The notes beneath the pieces were generated by a model. It was not told the DNA's origin, ran no database searches, and saw nothing but the letters and a program-made list of their open reading frames with translations. A stretch of DNA of 64,000 bases from Rhodanobacter sp. T12-5. Its GTDB lineage: Bacteria; Pseudomonadota; Gammaproteobacteria; Xanthomonadales; Rhodanobacteraceae. The stretch spans positions 372,001 through 436,000 of the forward strand of contig NZ_NPKN01000001.1 of NCBI RefSeq assembly GCF_008329435.1, given 5' to 3'. The position numbers were made by a program, and so were the translations under genes. Positions 17,144-25,996 of the stretch are shown one piece after another (the stretch's first letter is position 1; every line of letters begins with the position of its first letter).

Positions 17144-18985
17144 TCAACGGAACATCAGGTTGATCGCGAGCAAGGTGACCACCAGCACCAGCAGCGTCAG
17201 CGGCGCACCCACGCGCAGGAAATCCTTGCCCTTGTAGCCGCCGGGGCCGGTGACCATCATCAGCGCCGGATGGCCGGAGCTGAGCAGGAAGGTGTTGGAG
17301 GAGGACACCGCCACGATCAGCGCGTAGGCGGACGGGTTGCCGCCGGTGGCCACGGCCACGCTGATCGCGATCGGCACCATCATCACGGTGGCGCCCACGT
17401 TGGACATCACCTGCGAGAACAACAACGTGAGGATGCCCAGGCACGCCTGCAGCACCCACGGCGAGGCACCGCCCAGATGCGCCAGCATGCCCTGGGCAAT
17501 CCACGCGGCGGTGCCGGTGGCATCCATCGACCAGCCCAGCGGGATCAGGCAGGCGGTGACGAAGATGGTTTTCCAGTTGATCGCCTTGTAAGCCTCGTCC
17601 ATGTTCAGCACGCCGGTCAGCAGCATGCCGATCGCACCGGTCATCATCGCCACCGACAGGTCGAGGTTGGTGAACAGCGCCAGGCACTTGGCCATCACGA
17701 AGAAGCCGACCGCCTGCCAGATCTTGCCGGGGCGCTGCTCGTCCTTGGGGATGTCGGTGACGACGACCAGATCCTTGTCTTCCGAGGCCAGCGCCAGGTC
17801 GCGCCAGTTGCTGTGCAGCACCAGCGTGTCGCCGGCGCGCAGGCCGACTGCGCGCACGTCGTCGCGGAAGACCTGGTCGCCGCGGGTCACCGCCAGCACC
17901 GAGATGCCGAACCGCTTGCGCAGGCGCAGCTCGCCGACGGTCTGCTTGATGAAGCGCGAGCTGGGCGGGATCACCACCTCGGAAATGCCGGCGCGGGTCG
18001 GGTTGAACAGCTCGCCGAGCTGGCGCATGCGCGTGGACAAGCGGCACAGCTGGTTGTTGGCGAAGCGGGCCAGCTGTTCGCGCGGGCCGAGCACGCCCAG
18101 CACCGAGCCGACCCAGATCACGTGATCCGCCGGCGGCGCCATGCGCGCGTCATTGCCGCTCTTGATCGCCAGGATCAGCGGCGCCTCGTACAACTGCTCC
18201 GCTTCGCCGATGCTCATGCCGACCAACGGGCTCTCCGCAGTGACGGTGAGCTCGGCGGTCTCGCCGCCGATACCGTAGGTCTCGGCGAAGTAGCTCTCGG
18301 TGCGGCCCGGGGTCACCTTCAGCCGTTCGTCCTCGTGACCGGGCAGCAGCTTGCGGCCGAAGAAGTAGAAATACGCCACGCCGAGCAGGGCCAGCGACAG
18401 GCCGATCGGAGTCACGCTGAACAGGCCGAATTTCGGGATGGTATGCGCGCCCGGCGGCAGGTTCACGTTGGCGCTGGCGATCAGGTCGTTCAGCACGATC
18501 AGTGGCGAGTTCGCGATCAGCGTGGTGTTGGTCGCGGTGAGGATGCAGAACGCCATCGGCAGCAGCAGTCGCGACAACGGCACGCCGGTACGCGCGGACA
18601 GTCGGCTGCTGACCGGGATCATCAGCGCGGCCAGGGCCTGGCTGGGAATCACCGCGCTGAACAGGCTGGCGACCAGGTTGATCACCACGCCGAGCCGCGA
18701 TTCCGCGCCGCGCGCCATGCGCATCACGAAGTTGGCGGTGAGGTTGAGCACGCCGGCGCGGTCGAGCCCCTCGCCCATGATCATGATCGCCATGATCGCG
18801 ATCACCGCGTTGCCGGCGAAGCCGTTGAACACGCGGTCGGACGGGATCAGCCCGGTCAGCCCGATCACCACCACCACCAGCAACGCCACCATGTCGGCGC
18901 GGATCCACTCCAGCACCAGCATCAGCATGGTGAAGCCCACCAGCCCGAGTACCAGAATCATGTCGGGGGTGAGCGAGAGTCCCAC
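17144..18985 (-). CDS. SLC13-type anion transporter with two RCK_C domains
   Basis: 613 residues from a GTG at 18985 (MGLSLTPDMILVLG); an ATG at 18961 is in frame, and a TTG at 19015 would lengthen it. Seen: an N-terminal membrane half (about 10-190), a cytoplasmic middle with two TrkA-C-like (RCK_C) segments (about 215-290 and 305-380: TAESPLVGMSIGEAEQLY and VIPPSSRFIKQTVGELRLR), and a second membrane half with LSVAMMTGAIGMLLTG and SSSNTFLLSSGHPALMM. This is the SLC13/DASS pattern of Na-coupled sulfate or dicarboxylate carriers. Facing cysD-cysNC tail to tail, it is a good candidate sulfate importer; the substrate is inferred from context only. Confidence 0.88.
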   Translation of the reverse strand: MGLSLTPDMILVLGLVGFTMLMLVLEWIRADMVALLVVVVIGLTGLIPSDRVFNGFAGNAVIAIMAIMIMGEGLDRAGVLNLTANFVMRMARGAESRLGVVINLVASLFSAVIPSQALAALMIPVSSRLSARTGVPLSRLLLPMAFCILTATNTTLIANSPLIVLNDLIASANVNLPPGAHTIPKFGLFSVTPIGLSLALLGVAYFYFFGRKLLPGHEDERLKVTPGRTESYFAETYGIGGETAELTVTAESPLVGMSIGEAEQLYEAPLILAIKSGNDARMAPPADHVIWVGSVLGVLGPREQLARFANNQLCRLSTRMRQLGELFNPTRAGISEVVIPPSSRFIKQTVGELRLRKRFGISVLAVTRGDQVFRDDVRAVGLRAGDTLVLHSNWRDLALASEDKDLVVVTDIPKDEQRPGKIWQAVGFFVMAKCLALFTNLDLSVAMMTGAIGMLLTGVLNMDEAYKAINWKTIFVTACLIPLGWSMDATGTAAWIAQGMLAHLGGASPWVLQACLGILTLLFSQVMSNVGATVMMVPIAISVAVATGGNPSAYALIVAVSSSNTFLLSSGHPALMMVTGPGGYKGKDFLRVGAPLTLLVLVVTLLAINLMFR

Positions 18986-19157
18986 TAGCCGGCGCCCCGG
19001 CAGTGCAGCTGGCAATCATGGATACGGCGGGGCAGTGGAAGCTTCACGCTGCGGCGATTCGTCCCTGGGCGGATGAGCGCGAGTATAAGCGGGCTGATGC
19101 GGTTGCTGGTGAACCCCGGGCCAAGAGCGACACCTTGCTGGAGGAACTTCCTCCTCT

Positions 19158-19184
19158 CGTGGGGCGGGCATTGTCCGGCCCACG
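19158..19184. other. GC-rich hairpin in an intergenic region
   Basis: The arms CGTGGGGCGGG and CCGGCCCACG can pair around a short loop. The stem lies between trmB and the SLC13 gene, about 25 bases after a GGAGGAACTTCCTCC palindrome. No T-tract follows on either strand, so it is not a standard terminator. Confidence 0.35.
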
Positions 19185-19229
19185 AAGAAGCCCGGCTCAC
19201 CGGGGAGCATGCGCCGCGGCAGGAGGTCA

Positions 19230-19934
19230 TCAAACCCTGCGATACAACAAATCCCAAACCCCATGCCCCAGCTTCAACCCGCGCCGCTCGAAGTGCGTCT
19301 CGATGCGCCAATCGGGTTTCTCGGCATACTGGCCGGGACCGAGCTGGTTGCGCCACGCAGGGGCGGCTTCCATCACCTCGAGCATGTGCCCGGCGTAGGG
19401 CTGCCAGTCGGTGGCAAGGTGCAGCAGGCCATCGGGCGCCATGCGCGAGGCGAGCAGGGCGGCAAACTCGGGCTGGATCAGACGGCGCTTGTTGTGGCGT
19501 TTCTTGTGCCATGGGTCGGGAAACCAGATGCGTACCTCGGCCAGGCTGCCCGGCGCGATCTCGTGCTCCAGCACTTCCACCGCGTCGTGCCTGTACACCC
19601 GCACGTTGCCGGCGCCGCGCGCGGCCAGCGCGTTCATCAGCCGGCCCACGCCGGGCCCGTGTACTTCGACGCCGATGAAGTCGCGCACCTGGTCGTGTTC
19701 GCTGGCCCAGGCCAGCGCTTCGCCATTGCCGAAACCGATTTCGAGCACCAGCGGCGCTTGCCGACCGAAGTTCGTCGCGAAGTCATGCGGCGTGCCGCGG
19801 TAGTCGATGCCGTAGCGTGACCACAGCGTGTCGAACGCGCGCTGCTGCGCTGGCGTCATGCGACCTTCGCGCAGCACGAAACTGCGGATGCGGCGCATGT
19901 AGGCGGAGGCGGTCTCGTCGTGGATTTCGGTCAT
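19230..19934 (-). CDS. trmB: tRNA (guanine-N7-)-methyltransferase
   Basis: 234 residues from the ATG at 19934 ([10 protein letters not shown]); the frame is open upstream but lacks homology. Seen: the SAM-binding motif [11 protein letters not shown], the TrmB signature [21 protein letters not shown], and a C-terminal [17 protein letters not shown]. The enzyme places m7G at position 46 of the tRNA variable loop, in the cytoplasm. It appears monocistronic. Confidence 0.96.
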   Translation of the reverse strand: MTEIHDETASAYMRRIRSFVLREGRMTPAQQRAFDTLWSRYGIDYRGTPHDFATNFGRQAPLVLEIGFGNGEALAWASEHDQVRDFIGVEVHGPGVGRLMNALAARGAGNVRVYRHDAVEVLEHEIAPGSLAEVRIWFPDPWHKKRHNKRRLIQPEFAALLASRMAPDGLLHLATDWQPYAGHMLEVMEAAPAWRNQLGPGQYAEKPDWRIETHFERRGLKLGHGVWDLLYRRV

Positions 19935-20027
19935 GGTGGGAACGCAATGGCGATCCGGCCATTGTAGCGAGACACGCATGCCGATGCCGGCCATCCCGCA
20001 CCGGGATGGCCGTGCACGAGGGCTCGA

Positions 20028-22313
20028 TCAGTGCTGCCGATCGTTCGCTTTCACGGGGTGATCGGCTCGTTCCGATGAGCGCTCCCGCGTCCTTTGCGAC
20101 TGGGGCGTTTCGGCGCGCGGTGCGGGCGCGGCACGCTGCGCAGGCTGGTAGTTCCGCATCGACTCGGCCCGCACTGGAGCAGGCATCGGGCGTGGCTGCG
20201 CGCGGACAGGTTGCCGCGCGAAACTGTCGACCCGCTCGACTCGTGGCTCGAATCGTGGCTCGATGTTGCGGCGTGCGGGCATCGGCTCGTTGCGCACGGC
20301 GCGCATCGTTTCGACGCGTTCGAAGCGTGCAGCGTTGGCTGGCATGGGACGGCCGGCGGACAGCGGGCGATCGACTGGCGTGGCGCGCCGAACCGGCTGT
20401 ACCGGCGGCAGGCCGCGCCCGTTCGGGCGGATGTCGTTTTCATCGCCACGGGAGATCACGCTCAAGCCCGGTCGCGGCATCGCGTCTCGTGACTCCCTTA
20501 TCGGCATGCGCGCCCGCTGTTCGAGGTGCCCGGGCAGCGGCGCATCGGACGCGGGCCGATGCGCAAAGCGCGTGGACGGCAGTTCGCCTTGGCGTGACCC
20601 GATCGCATTGTCCCGACGCATCGTCTGCGACCTGCCTGCCGCCACTTCCGGCGCGGGCGCAAGCCGACCTGCCGGCGTGATCCGCGCCGGCGGCGACAGT
20701 GGTCGGCCGGCGGCCACCCGATCGCTGCCGTCGTGGTCGACACGGGACAGGCCGGCATCCTGGCGGACACCGCGCGGATTCAGCAGGCGAACGTTGGAGG
20801 CTTGCCTGCCGATGCGGCGCGCTGAGTCCAGGTTGCTGGCGGAGCCGGGGCGCACCAGCGTGGCCGGATCATGGCGGGCCACCACATCCGGGCGAAATCC
20901 TTCGGCCGGTCGGGCGTGCGTGCGCGGGTTGCGGATGTTGTCCGCCACGGGGCGCAGGGCGGCGCCACGCGGCGATACTTTGGCGTCGGCCAGCTTGCGC
21001 GGATCGATCCGCAGCAGATCGCGCTGCACATGCCGCCCGCTGGCGAAGGCGCGGCCCGGCACGACCGTGAATCCACGCGGCGCATCGCGGTTGACGTAAT
21101 GCTCGTCGGGCTCGGGCCTGCCGGCGCGGTAGTGCTCGTAATGCCGGCGGATATCGTCGTCGTTGCGACGATCGCGTCCGCGACCGTCGCGCCCATCGTC
21201 GCGGTTGATCCGGACGTAATAGTTGCGGCCGCAGTGGTACCAAGGGTTGTAGATTTCGCCCGGGCCGAGCGGGAACCAGCCGACCGGGGCGCCGCCGATG
21301 CCGACCGACCAGCCGCCGCCGCCGACAAAGGCCACCAGTGCCGGGGCGTAGATCGCACGCACGTCACGCGGCCCCGGGATCCAGCCCCAGCCACGGCGCG
21401 TATGGGCCCAGCGGCCATAGTGATAGGGCGCGTAACCCCATGGCGAGTCGTCCACCCAGGTCCAGCCCCAAGGCGCGATGTAGGCCCAGTGGCCATCACG
21501 ATACGGCGCCCAGTCGTTGCCGACCCGGCTCGGATACCACACCGCGCCGTAGTCGCTGGTTTCCTGCCAGTCGCCGTACTGGTCCAGGTCCTGATAGCCG
21601 ACCACATCGTCGGACACGTACCGGCGGCTGATCGATTGCGCGTAGCGACGATCGCGCGAGTCGCACCATGCGTCGAATGCGTCGCCGCCGCCGATCTCGC
21701 TGATCGCCACCGCGCCGAGGCGGGAATCGGCGAAGCGATAGCTGCGACCGGAGTTGATCGTGCGCTGTGCGTTGTCTTCGCCGTAAACGACGGCGCTGCC
21801 GCTGAAGGCGGTGACCTGGGTGCCGTCGTCGTCGATGTCGACCCGGAACGTGCCGGGTTGATCGAGCACCAGCGCCACGGTCGGGGTGTCGATCTCGTAG
21901 CTCTGGCCTGGCTCCAGTTGGCGCACCGTGAGGTTCAGCGTGCCCCGGGTCAGTTCGAGCTGGGCGATCTGGTCGTTCAGGTCGAGCACGCCCAGGTCGG
22001 TCTGGCCGTCGATGCGCAGCGTGCCGCCGCCCAATTCCAGTTCCGCGCGCGCGTCATGGCCGGTGGACAGGCGGTCGCCGGTGGTCAGCGGGCGATTGAC
22101 GTCGGCGTCGCTCCAGTCGGTCGCGCCAGCCGGCAGGAAACCGAGGTCGCCGGCAACGTAAGACAGCCGCGCCACCCGGCTTGGCGGATCGGCGCGGTCG
22201 TCATCGGCGGCGGATTGCGCCTGGGCCAAGCCGGCGAACAGGAACAACATCGCGATGGCCAGCCATCGCCAATGACGGCGCCACATGGCCGACAATTCGA
22301 CATACCTGGGCAT
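20028..22313 (-). CDS. Secreted FecR-domain/DUF6600 protein with long Arg-rich tail
   Basis: 761 residues from the ATG at 22313; starts at 22334 and 22286 are also possible. Seen: a Sec signal peptide (WRWLAIAMLFLFAGLAQAQ), a FecR-like beta domain (about 45-190, with LTTGDRLSTG, LEPGQSYEIDTPT), a Trp/Tyr/Gly-rich DUF6600 region (about 225-370, repeated WAPYRDGHWAYI, YHYGRWAHTRRGWGW), then about 390 residues rich in Arg, Pro and Ala with little predicted structure. The FecR fold without a membrane anchor suggests a periplasmic or surface protein. The basic tail could bind polyanions, but that is inference. It is monocistronic, with no sigma/FecI partner. Confidence 0.8.
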   Translation of the reverse strand: MPRYVELSAMWRRHWRWLAIAMLFLFAGLAQAQSAADDDRADPPSRVARLSYVAGDLGFLPAGATDWSDADVNRPLTTGDRLSTGHDARAELELGGGTLRIDGQTDLGVLDLNDQIAQLELTRGTLNLTVRQLEPGQSYEIDTPTVALVLDQPGTFRVDIDDDGTQVTAFSGSAVVYGEDNAQRTINSGRSYRFADSRLGAVAISEIGGGDAFDAWCDSRDRRYAQSISRRYVSDDVVGYQDLDQYGDWQETSDYGAVWYPSRVGNDWAPYRDGHWAYIAPWGWTWVDDSPWGYAPYHYGRWAHTRRGWGWIPGPRDVRAIYAPALVAFVGGGGWSVGIGGAPVGWFPLGPGEIYNPWYHCGRNYYVRINRDDGRDGRGRDRRNDDDIRRHYEHYRAGRPEPDEHYVNRDAPRGFTVVPGRAFASGRHVQRDLLRIDPRKLADAKVSPRGAALRPVADNIRNPRTHARPAEGFRPDVVARHDPATLVRPGSASNLDSARRIGRQASNVRLLNPRGVRQDAGLSRVDHDGSDRVAAGRPLSPPARITPAGRLAPAPEVAAGRSQTMRRDNAIGSRQGELPSTRFAHRPASDAPLPGHLEQRARMPIRESRDAMPRPGLSVISRGDENDIRPNGRGLPPVQPVRRATPVDRPLSAGRPMPANAARFERVETMRAVRNEPMPARRNIEPRFEPRVERVDSFARQPVRAQPRPMPAPVRAESMRNYQPAQRAAPAPRAETPQSQRTRERSSERADHPVKANDRQH

Positions 22314-22604
22314 GATGTTCTCCATGAGTGGCACAAGGCCGCGGGACTTTCATTGGCTACCGGCACTGGAACGCGCATTGTCGGACAGGCGATGACAGTT
22401 GGCCGGATTATGCGACCGGTACCGTTCAGCGGGCATTGGGGCGTCCGGCTCGGCAGAAGGAACGGTCCGGCGGCGACGCTCCCGTGCGCGCAGCGAACGG
22501 TCGAGCCTGTGGATCATCGAAGCGCTGCCGCCGCCGGCCAAGCGTGCCGGCGAAGGGCCAGCTTTCCAACCGCGCGAATCCCGGGTTACCATCCGCCGGT
22601 CAAC

Positions 22605-22678
22605 GCGGGTGTAGCTCAATGGTAGAGCTGTAGCTTCCCAAGCTACTGACGAGGGTTCGATTCCCTTCACCCGCTCCA
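22605..22678 (+). tRNA. tRNA-Gly (anticodon CCC)
   Basis: A full cloverleaf: acceptor GCGGGTG/CACCCGC, D-stem GCTC/GAGC, anticodon stem GTAGC/GCTAC around the loop TTCCCAA (anticodon CCC), T-stem GAGGG/CCCTT with loop TTCGATT, and encoded TCCA end (22675-22678). It reads GGG codons. Confidence 0.97.
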
Positions 22679-22712
22679 CCTCCCGCCGCATCCGAGCTAT
22701 TCCGAACCCTTC

Positions 22713-23165
22713 ATGGTCGATCTGATCACACTCGGCTGGCGGGAGCGGCTGGCGTTGCCGGAGCTGGGCATCGGCATGCTCAAGGCCAAGCTCGATACCG
22801 GCGCGCGCAGCAGTTCGCTGCACGTCGACACGCTGGAAGAATTCCAGCGCGACGGCGCGACCTGGCTGCGTTTCACCATGCACGTCGGCCGACGTCAGCC
22901 GCTGCATGTGGCTTGCGAGGCCCCCGCCCTGGATCGACGCGCCGTCACCGATACCGGTGGGCGACGCACCGAACGCTGGTTCATCCGCAGTGAAATCCAG
23001 CTGGCCGGCCAGCACTTCAGTGTTGACATCAATTTGACCGATCGCCGGCACATGCTGTTTCCCCTGTTGCTCGGCCGCAGCGCGCTGAACGGGCGTTTTG
23101 CGGTGGATCCGGCACGCTCCTACACCCAGCCCCGCCCGCCGTTGGCGACCATCGACCCACCGTGA
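22713..23165 (+). CDS. rimB: RimB-type retropepsin-like protease
   Basis: 150 residues. Seen: the aspartic-protease-like core [14 protein letters not shown] (catalytic Asp in DTG, about residue 28) and the closing motif [10 protein letters not shown]. The family (once called ATP-dependent zinc protease, DUF785) includes RimB, which removes Glu from C-terminally glutamylated ribosomal protein S6. The rimK gene begins 10 bases downstream, giving the rimBK pair that tunes ribosome modification. It follows tRNA-Gly by 34 bases and may share its transcript. Confidence 0.88.
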   Translation: MVDLITLGWRERLALPELGIGMLKAKLDTGARSSSLHVDTLEEFQRDGATWLRFTMHVGRRQPLHVACEAPALDRRAVTDTGGRRTERWFIRSEIQLAGQHFSVDINLTDRRHMLFPLLLGRSALNGRFAVDPARSYTQPRPPLATIDPP

Positions 23166-23175
23166 CGACCACTGT

Positions 23176-24099
23176 ATGAAAATTGCGATCCTGTCGCGCA
23201 ATACCCGCCTGTATTCGACCAAGCGACTGGTCGAGGCGGCACGCGTGCGCGGCCACGTGGTGCGCGTGCTCGATCCGCTGCGTTGCTACGTGCGCATCGC
23301 ACCAGGAGCGGTGGCGATCCGCTACAAGGGCAAGGAGGTGCGCGATATCGACGCGGTGATCCCGCGCATAGGCACCAGCAGCACGTTCTACGGCACGGCG
23401 GTGCTGCGCCAGCTGGAAATGATGGGCGTCTATACGCCCAATCCCTCCGATGCGGTATTGCGAGCCCGCGACAAGCTGCGCTGTCTGCAGATGCTCGCCG
23501 CCCAGGGCATCGACATGCCGGTCACCGTGTTCGGCGACAACCCGGACGACACCGCCGACGTGCTGGCCCTGCTGGGCGACCCGCCGCACGTGATCAAGCT
23601 CAACGAGGGCAGCCAGGGTACCGGCGTGGTGCTGGCCGAGAAGCGCAGCGCCTCGCAAAGCGTGATCGAGGCATTTCGCGGGCTGTACGCGAATTTCCTG
23701 GTGCAGGAGTTCATCGGCGAGGCCAAGGGCAGCGACCTGCGCTGCTTCGTGGTCGGCAAGAAGGTGGTCGCTGCGATGCAGCGCGATTCCAGCCCTGGCG
23801 AGTTCCGCGCCAACCTGCATCGTGGCGGCAGCGCCAAAGCCGCCGTGTTGAGCGCGGACGAGAAACGCATCGCCGTGCGCGCCGCCGCGGCACTAGGCCT
23901 GGGTATCGCCGGAGTCGACCTGCTGCGCTCCAACCGGGGCCCGCTGTTGCTCGAAGTGAATGCCTCGCCCGGCCTGGAAGGGATCGAGGAAGCTACTGGC
24001 GTCGACGTGGCCGGCGCGATCATTGACCTGCTCGAAGCGCAGGCGCGCGAAGCCGCTGCCGTTGCGCGGACGAGGCGCGTCGCGCTGCGAAAAGCATAG
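23176..24099 (+). CDS. rimK: Ribosomal protein S6 glutamate ligase
   Basis: 307 residues from the ATG at 23176. Seen: an N-terminal [18 protein letters not shown], an ATP-grasp domain with [29 protein letters not shown] and the metal-binding [14 protein letters not shown]. RimK adds Glu residues to the C-terminus of ribosomal protein S6, altering the proteome. It pairs with the upstream rimB-like gene. Length and motifs match RimK exactly. Confidence 0.95.
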   Translation: MKIAILSRNTRLYSTKRLVEAARVRGHVVRVLDPLRCYVRIAPGAVAIRYKGKEVRDIDAVIPRIGTSSTFYGTAVLRQLEMMGVYTPNPSDAVLRARDKLRCLQMLAAQGIDMPVTVFGDNPDDTADVLALLGDPPHVIKLNEGSQGTGVVLAEKRSASQSVIEAFRGLYANFLVQEFIGEAKGSDLRCFVVGKKVVAAMQRDSSPGEFRANLHRGGSAKAAVLSADEKRIAVRAAAALGLGIAGVDLLRSNRGPLLLEVNASPGLEGIEEATGVDVAGAIIDLLEAQAREAAAVARTRRVALRKA

Positions 24100-24120
24100 G
24101 AAGTCGCGGCCGGAGCCATG

Positions 24121-24155
24121 GTCGTGTCATACGACGGATATAGTACGAAAGTCGT
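24121..24155 (+). promoter_or_regulatory. Promoter with flanking TCGT/ACGA dyads (copy 1)
   Basis: TCGT (24122-24125) and ACGA (24131-24134) form one dyad, TATAGT (24139-24144) looks like a -10 box, and ACGA (24145-24148) with TCGT (24152-24155) forms a second dyad. The same order is found at 24830-24864, before the downstream paralog. Confidence 0.5.
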
Positions 24156-24294
24156 CGTTGAAAATGATCGAATCCGGGCGTACCCTCTGAAATTGTTCGA
24201 TTCCGTACGGAGATTCCCGGAAGCCAATGGCTTGGAAGGTTCCCTGTGAAGATCGCCCCGCCGGGGCGGCAACGGAAGCGCGGAGGGCGAGCAC

Positions 24295-24822
24295 ATGAAG
24301 ATGCACATCTGGCTGGCTGGCATGGTGCTGGGCTTGGCGCTGTTTCCATGGGGGGCGGCTTGCGCCAGCAAGGCGCAGCCTGTGGTCAAGGCCGACACCA
24401 AGGCCGATTTCAGCGCGGTAGTCGCCGCCGTGAAAAAGGAAATGGTGCCCGGCGGGCGCTATGAGTTCGTCACCAGTTCGGAGCGGCAGATCATCGACGC
24501 CAGCCTGGGCGAGATGCAGTCGTTGTTCGACAGGTTCGAGACCGTCGCGGAGATGGACAAGGACGCGAAGTTCCAGCTGTATGTCGACCAGGAGAACGTG
24601 AACGCGATCCTGACCCATCGCGATGACCGGCGGCTGATTTGCAAGTCCGAGCGCCCGATGGGATCGTTGCTGCCCAAGCGTACTTGCCGGACCTATGGCG
24701 AGATGGAGCGTGGCCGCCAGTACGCGCAGGAGGAAATGATCCGGCGCGCGCGCCCCGGATTCGTTAGCGGCGAAGCCAATCCCAGCATGAAGTACGGTAT
24801 GCCGCTGACCCCGCGTCATTGA
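24295..24822 (+). CDS. Secreted protein, first of two tandem paralogs, function unknown
   Basis: 175 residues. Seen: a signal peptide (MKMHIWLAGMVLGLALFPWGAACA, cleavage near residue 24), then a compact domain with GGRYEFVTSSER, GEMQSLFDRF, NAILTHRDDRRLICKSERP and GSLLPKRTC. Two Cys in the conserved C-x(6)-G-S-x(6)-C-like block probably form a disulfide in the periplasm. By eye more than half of the aligned residues match the next gene, so the two arose by duplication. Small secreted proteins with a related Cys...GS...Cys block occur in other proteobacteria, without a known role. Its C-terminal tail (about 25 residues) is longer than that of its paralog. Confidence 0.8.
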   Translation: MKMHIWLAGMVLGLALFPWGAACASKAQPVVKADTKADFSAVVAAVKKEMVPGGRYEFVTSSERQIIDASLGEMQSLFDRFETVAEMDKDAKFQLYVDQENVNAILTHRDDRRLICKSERPMGSLLPKRTCRTYGEMERGRQYAQEEMIRRARPGFVSGEANPSMKYGMPLTPRH

Positions 24823-24829
24823 GCTTTGG

Positions 24830-24864
24830 TCGTGCTACGAAAGCTATAGTACGAATACCTTCGT
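24830..24864 (+). promoter_or_regulatory. Promoter with flanking TCGT/ACGA dyads (copy 2)
   Basis: TCGT (24830-24833)/ACGA (24837-24840), then TATAGT (24845-24850), then ACGAA (24851-24855)/TTCGT (24860-24864). ATAGTACGAA and the TCGTTG after it have the same spacing as in copy 1, so the control region was duplicated with the gene and kept. Confidence 0.5.
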
Positions 24865-24960
24865 TGACACGCCGGCAAGCATGGCCGTAGGATTGGCGCA
24901 GGGGGTCGTGCGTCAGGTGTCCTGTGTCGGGGTGCAGCACGATCTGCGGAGAGCTGTAGC

Positions 24961-25446
24961 ATGAAATTCAAATTCTGGCTGATCGGCATGGCCGTGGGCA
25001 TGACCTTGTTGCCTCTGGGCGCCGTTTACGCCTACAAGACCGAAGTGATCGTGAAGGCCGAGAACAAGGACGACTTCAGCGCGATGGTCGCTGCCGTGCA
25101 TCAGCAAATGGCCGCCGGTGGCCGTTATGAATTCGTCGACAGCAGCGAACGGAACGATGTGAACGTCAAGTTCGGCGACATGCAGTCGTTGTTCGACAAG
25201 TACAGCACGGTCGACCAGATGGACGCGGATGCGAAGGCCCGGCTGTTTCAGGACCAGGAGACCATCAACGCAATCCTGACCCGTCGCGATGACAAGCGGC
25301 TGGTGTGCAAATCAGAGCGCCCGATCGGCTCGTTGCTGCCCAAGCGCACTTGCCGCACCTATGGCGACATCGAAAGGGACCGCCAGAAGAGCGAGCAGTT
25401 CATGCAGCAACAGGCGCGTCCCGGCCTGACTCCCGGCGGCCATTGA
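24961..25446 (+). CDS. Secreted protein, second of two tandem paralogs, function unknown
   Basis: 161 residues. Seen: a signal peptide (about residues 1-24), then the same domain as the previous gene: GGRYEFVDSSER, GDMQSLFDKY, NAILTRRDDKRLVCKSERP and GSLLPKRTC, with both conserved Cys. The mid and C-terminal regions are the best conserved; the signal peptides and tails differ more. It carries its own copy of the duplicated promoter dyads, so the two may be induced together. The BlaI/M56 regulatory pair follows about 150 bases downstream on the same strand. Confidence 0.8.
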   Translation: MKFKFWLIGMAVGMTLLPLGAVYAYKTEVIVKAENKDDFSAMVAAVHQQMAAGGRYEFVDSSERNDVNVKFGDMQSLFDKYSTVDQMDADAKARLFQDQETINAILTRRDDKRLVCKSERPIGSLLPKRTCRTYGDIERDRQKSEQFMQQQARPGLTPGGH

Positions 25447-25600
25447 CGGTTGCGTGGCATCGGATGATTCTCCGGGAGGCTGGAAAGGCCTCTTGGAGGG
25501 CTACCATGCCGGCCAGCGCGGAAACGGCAAGTCGAGGTGATCAGGGAGGTATCGCGTCGACAGCCTGCACGAACAGCCTGCTGCGGGATGAGAAATCGAC

Positions 25601-25996
25601 ATGAAAGAACGATCCACCGGCATACCCAGGCCGACCGAGGCCGAGCTGCAGATCATGCACGTGCTGTGGTCGCGCGGTGCATGCACGGTGCGCGAAGTGC
25701 ATGATGTGCTCCACCTTGGCGACGGTAGCGGTTACACCACCGCACTGAAAATGCTGCAGGTGATGCACGCCAAGGGACTGGTGCAACGCGACGATTCGCA
25801 GCGCGCGCATGTCTATCGTGCGGCGGTGAGCAAGGAGCGCACCCAGAAGCGCTTCCTGGTGGATCTGGTGCAACGCGTGTTCGATGGCTCGTCCTCGCAG
25901 CTGGTACTGCATGCGCTGGGCAGCCAGCGCACCAGTCGCGAGGAGCTTCGCGCCATTCGCAGCCTGCTGAACAAGCTCGACAAGGACGCGCCGTAA
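25601..25996 (+). CDS. blaI: BlaI/MecI/CopY-family repressor
   Basis: 131 residues. Seen: a winged-helix N-terminal part starting PTEAELQIMHVLWSRGACTVREV and continuing GYTTALKMLQVMHAKGLVQRD (about residues 8-66), then a C-terminal dimerisation helix region ending LRAIRSLLNKLDK. These dimeric repressors are inactivated when their partner M56 membrane protease is triggered. Its stop overlaps the start of the M56 gene by one base (TAATG), so the pair is coupled. No canonical TACA/TGTA operator is seen just upstream. No beta-lactamase lies nearby, so the regulated genes are unknown; the tandem paralogs are the closest candidates. Confidence 0.9.
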   Translation: MKERSTGIPRPTEAELQIMHVLWSRGACTVREVHDVLHLGDGSGYTTALKMLQVMHAKGLVQRDDSQRAHVYRAAVSKERTQKRFLVDLVQRVFDGSSSQLVLHALGSQRTSREELRAIRSLLNKLDKDAP

